Made by a program: the position numbers and the translations under genes
Part shown: one piece after another, positions 61,381 to 64,000 of the stretch
How the letters are laid out: each line of letters begins with the position of its first letter
Position numbering within the stretch: the stretch's first letter is position 1
The notes under the pieces: model-generated
What the model was told of the DNA's origin: nothing
Databases searched by the model: none
Seen by the model: only the letters and a program-made list of their open reading frames with translations
NCBI RefSeq assembly: GCF_001010285.1
Contig: NZ_CP011104.1
Location: forward strand, 868,001 to 932,000
Direction of reading: 5' to 3'
Length of the DNA: 64,000 nt
Source: Photorhabdus thracensis
GTDB lineage: Bacteria; Pseudomonadota; Gammaproteobacteria; Enterobacterales; Enterobacteriaceae

Positions 61381-62766
61381 ATGGATGCTTCTGAATCTTT
61401 AACCCCAGCCATTAAGTCAAATTTCTCAAATAAAAAAGGCTTAATCATTCTGGCTGCTGATATTGTATTGCTGTTTATTCTGCTCAATGTCCTGCCGTTT
61501 GATGAAAAAGCTAATGCGGGTTTGTCACTGATGGTATTTGTTGGCGTGCTGTGGCTTACTGAAGCTATTCACGTCACTATTACTGCGTTATGTATTCCAT
61601 TTTTGGCGGTTGGCATGGGATTGATGAATACAGGAGACGCATTGAAATCTTTTGCTAATCCTATCATCTTCCTGTTTTTTGGCGGTTTTGCACTGGCAAC
61701 GGCATTGCATATACAAGGATTGGATCGACTGATTGCTAATCGTCTGCTGATGATTGCCCGTGGACGTTTTTCTATCGCTGTAATGTTGCTGTTTGGTGTT
61801 ACTGCCGGTCTTTCTATGTGGATCAGCAATACAGCGACCGCCGCGATGATGTTGCCATTGGTATTGGGTATTTTGTCTAATCTGGATGTACGCACTGAGC
61901 GTCATACTTTTGTATTTGTATTGTTGGGGGTTGCTTACAGTGCAAGTATTGGTGGTTTAGGTACGCTGGTTGGTAGCCCGCCGAATGCGATTGCTGCCGC
62001 TCAACTGGGTATCGATTTTTTCAATTGGATGAAATTTGGTATTCCACTGGTTGTTATTCTGATGCCAATGATGATCGGCTTAATGTATCTGATGCTGCGT
62101 CCGAATTTGAATCATAAATTCGACATGAAGCTGGAAGAACTGGATTGGACAGGTAAGCGTCTGATTACCATGCTGATTTTTCTGTCAGCTGTGTTCTGCT
62201 GGATCTTTAGCTCTGTGATTAGTTCTGCTTTGGGTGGCGTGAAAGATCTGGATACCATTATTGCAATTGGTGCTGCTATTTTGATTGGTATAACCGGTGT
62301 AGCGAGTTGGTCCCAAATTCAGAATAACACCGAATGGGGTGTGTTGATGTTGTTCGGTGGTGGTCTGACGTTAAGCGCCATTCTGAAAAACTCAGGCGCC
62401 AGTGAGATCATGGCAAACGGTATGGCTGCTACTTTCGGTGCAAGCCACTGGTTTGTGATTATTGTTGCGGTGGCAGCGTTTATCATTTTCTTGACTGAAT
62501 TCACCAGTAATACAGCAAGTGCAGCTCTGCTGGTACCAGTATTTGCAACGGTTGCGGAAGCATTGGGTATGCCGGTAATGACTCTGACACTGATTATCGG
62601 TTTCGGTGCCTCTTGTGCCTTCATGTTACCGGTGGCAACACCGCCTAACGCCATTGTTTTCGGCTCCGGTTATATCAAACAGGTTGAAATGGTGAGAGTC
62701 GGTATGGTTCTGAATATTGCCTGTATCGCTATCATTTCGTTGTTTGCCTGGTTCTTCTGGCTATAA
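61381..62766 (+). CDS. DASS/SLC13-family anion symporter (dicarboxylate type)
   Basis: A 461-aa inner-membrane carrier with about eleven to twelve helices. The two Ser-Asn-Thr motifs that bind sodium and substrate in VcINDY-type carriers are present: SNTATAAMMLP (about residue 149) and TSNTASAALLVP (about 382), with the repeated FGASCAFMLPVATPPNAIVFGSGY at the second half. So it likely imports succinate, malate or fumarate with sodium. GGAG lies 5 nt before the ATG. Sulfate or other anions are less likely. It is alone, downstream of the eno terminator. Confidence 0.88.
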   Translation: MDASESLTPAIKSNFSNKKGLIILAADIVLLFILLNVLPFDEKANAGLSLMVFVGVLWLTEAIHVTITALCIPFLAVGMGLMNTGDALKSFANPIIFLFFGGFALATALHIQGLDRLIANRLLMIARGRFSIAVMLLFGVTAGLSMWISNTATAAMMLPLVLGILSNLDVRTERHTFVFVLLGVAYSASIGGLGTLVGSPPNAIAAAQLGIDFFNWMKFGIPLVVILMPMMIGLMYLMLRPNLNHKFDMKLEELDWTGKRLITMLIFLSAVFCWIFSSVISSALGGVKDLDTIIAIGAAILIGITGVASWSQIQNNTEWGVLMLFGGGLTLSAILKNSGASEIMANGMAATFGASHWFVIIVAVAAFIIFLTEFTSNTASAALLVPVFATVAEALGMPVMTLTLIIGFGASCAFMLPVATPPNAIVFGSGYIKQVEMVRVGMVLNIACIAIISLFAWFFWL

Positions 62767-62810
62767 CTGAAAATTTAATTGATGTCCTCTGAGCGCGACA
62801 ACGAATAATA

Positions 62811-62838
62811 TTCCCCACCTAATGTATTGGGTGGGGAA
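62811..62838. terminator. Bidirectional terminator between SLC13 and MFS genes
   Basis: TTCCCCACC (62811-62819) pairs with GGTGGGGAA (62830-62838), with an A- and T-rich flank on each side. It lies between convergent genes and can serve both. Confidence 0.8.
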
Positions 62839-62860
62839 ATAAAGCCAGAGGGCAAGGCAT

Positions 62861-64000
62861 TTATATCGAAGAGCTTGCTGAACTTTTGGAACGAGTCAGC
62901 CAGAAATCTAATATTGTCAATGTAAGACCGATAACCAATCCCACCGATAACACCATCATGGCTGCGGGGGGACCTCCCTTTGCCAGTCCTATCATTGCTA
63001 ACGGTACCAAGCTCAAAATGCCCAGATTATTAAACGTTTCTGCAAAGGCTAGAACCATACCTTTATTAGCGCTTGCTCTTGTCACCAAAACCACTGTACT
63101 TGAAGGTGCTCCAGCACCAAGCGCGATTCCCCAAAATATCAAACACCCCAATGAGCCGAAGAGCGTAATTGGAACGAGCATGAAAACTGAGATCACACCA
63201 GTTAGTAGCAGACTGACAACGACTAAAATCGCTTCTTCTCGACCGCAAAGTTTGCGAAGCCCACCAGATGAGATATTCCCTATTCCCAGACCGACGCCAA
63301 AGGCTATAACGGTCAAGCCGATTTCGGTTGGACCAAATCCGTACTGTTGACGTAAAACTTCTCCCGACAGAAGAAAAGCAGAGACACCGGCACCATTCCA
63401 GGCCCCTTTTGCAATGAGTGGCCTGACAACCGACCATTGCCGAAACCAGACTAATTGCCGGTTTATAAGTTCTTTTGACGCCATTTGCATCGGAAGACAG
63501 TAAAACCCTGCGATAAATGTGACGGTGCAGCCAAGCGAGCTAAATAAAAAGGGTGCTTGCCAACTAATGAGGTCAGTAAGTATTCCCGCTAAGGCTGGAC
63601 CAAATGCAATACCGAAAGTCATGCCAAGCATAACAACTCCCATTGCTCCAGCCTGGCGGTTATAAGGAACAATATCGGCGATCAAGGCAAATACTGTCGG
63701 TATGATGACCGCTGATGCTATACCGCCAAAAATCCGCAGTGCGATTGCGATTTCAAGAGTGGGTGCAAGAATGATAGCGAGACCATCTACGGCGAAAAAC
63801 AATAAGGAACCCAGAAGCAATCTGCTCCGATTAACACGATCTGAAAAATATCCGAGTACCGGGGCTGCCAGAGCATAGGAAAATGCATAACCAGACACTA
63901 GCCAGGATGCTCCGACGGTAGTCGTTCCGAAGGCTGCTGCCAGAGGGGTAAGCATAGACGATAACATGAATTCGGTCGCGCCGACGAAGAATACGGTGAC
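62861..64000 (-). CDS. MFS transporter (DHA1-like efflux), 5' end cut by window edge
   Basis: Major facilitator of at least 380 visible residues. The frame continues past the first internal Met (63967) to the right edge with VTVFFVGATEFMLSSMLTPL, so the true start is outside. The DHA1 motif A appears as GYFSDRVNRSRLLLG, motif B-like as LRIFGGIASAVIIP, and motif C-like as LGMTFGIAFGPALAG, which suggests drug or sugar efflux with proton exchange. A tail rich in Ser ends the protein. Neighbour genes do not fix a substrate. Confidence 0.88.
   Translation of the reverse strand, partial: VTVFFVGATEFMLSSMLTPLAAAFGTTTVGASWLVSGYAFSYALAAPVLGYFSDRVNRSRLLLGSLLFFAVDGLAIILAPTLEIAIALRIFGGIASAVIIPTVFALIADIVPYNRQAGAMGVVMLGMTFGIAFGPALAGILTDLISWQAPFLFSSLGCTVTFIAGFYCLPMQMASKELINRQLVWFRQWSVVRPLIAKGAWNGAGVSAFLLSGEVLRQQYGFGPTEIGLTVIAFGVGLGIGNISSGGLRKLCGREEAILVVVSLLLTGVISVFMLVPITLFGSLGCLIFWGIALGAGAPSSTVVLVTRASANKGMVLAFAETFNNLGILSLVPLAMIGLAKGGPPAAMMVLSVGLVIGLTLTILDFWLTRSKSSASSSI

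Overview
The window is chromosomal DNA of an enteric gammaproteobacterium, most likely Photorhabdus or a close relative (Xenorhabdus, Morganellaceae). The grounds are Enterobacterales-type proteins throughout, moderate-to-low GC, a canonical ERIC/IRU element and blocks of core synteny. The genus is an inference from gene content and style; no database was consulted.

Three core blocks that lie apart in Escherichia coli are joined here. (1) Sulfate activation and siroheme: cysG-cysD-cysN (1-3.7 kb, minus; cysN runs off the left edge). (2) The spe-pan-hemL-dgt block (15-47 kb): speD/speE/yacC, hpt, can, yadGH, panD/panC/panB, folK/pcnB, gluQ, dksA, sfsA, hrpB, mrcB, hemL, erpA, btuF, mtnN, dgt. 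(3) barA-rlmD-relA-mazG-pyrG-eno (47-61 kb). A dicarboxylate-type (SLC13) carrier and an MFS transporter, cut by the right edge, end the window.

Accessory DNA sits at the joints. At 4-14 kb are a GC-richer ampC-type beta-lactamase gene and an aga operon (agaR, then agaZ-agaS-PTS IIB/IIC/IID/IIA-agaY). The operon ends in a secreted GH36 enzyme that looks like an alpha-N-acetylgalactosaminidase, so together they could free, import and catabolise GalNAc from host glycans. At 17.3-19.9 kb a CueR-like box and a possible cueO start are cut off by IS605-type remnants, followed by a Panacea-domain (PanA/SocA) gene coupled to an unrecognised 156-aa gene. A MazEF-like pair lies between hpt and can. Between mrcB and hemL, where E. 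coli keeps fhuACDB, are a second carbonic anhydrase, VapBC, HigBA bracketed by 70-bp direct repeats, and an IS982-type remnant. A decayed IS605-type element follows erpA. Between mazG and pyrG are a very AT-rich two-gene ABC system plus an unknown ORF, 1.2 kb of AT-rich DNA that looks like a decayed lysine-rich gene, and a second Panacea gene.

Several core genes show unusual states: rlmD is broken by a small deletion that removes its DPAR motif, pcnB appears to start at AUU, BarA is compact, and erpA carries a nine-G tract. The best candidates for undescribed biology are the two Panacea loci with unrecognised partners and the AT-rich ABC cluster.
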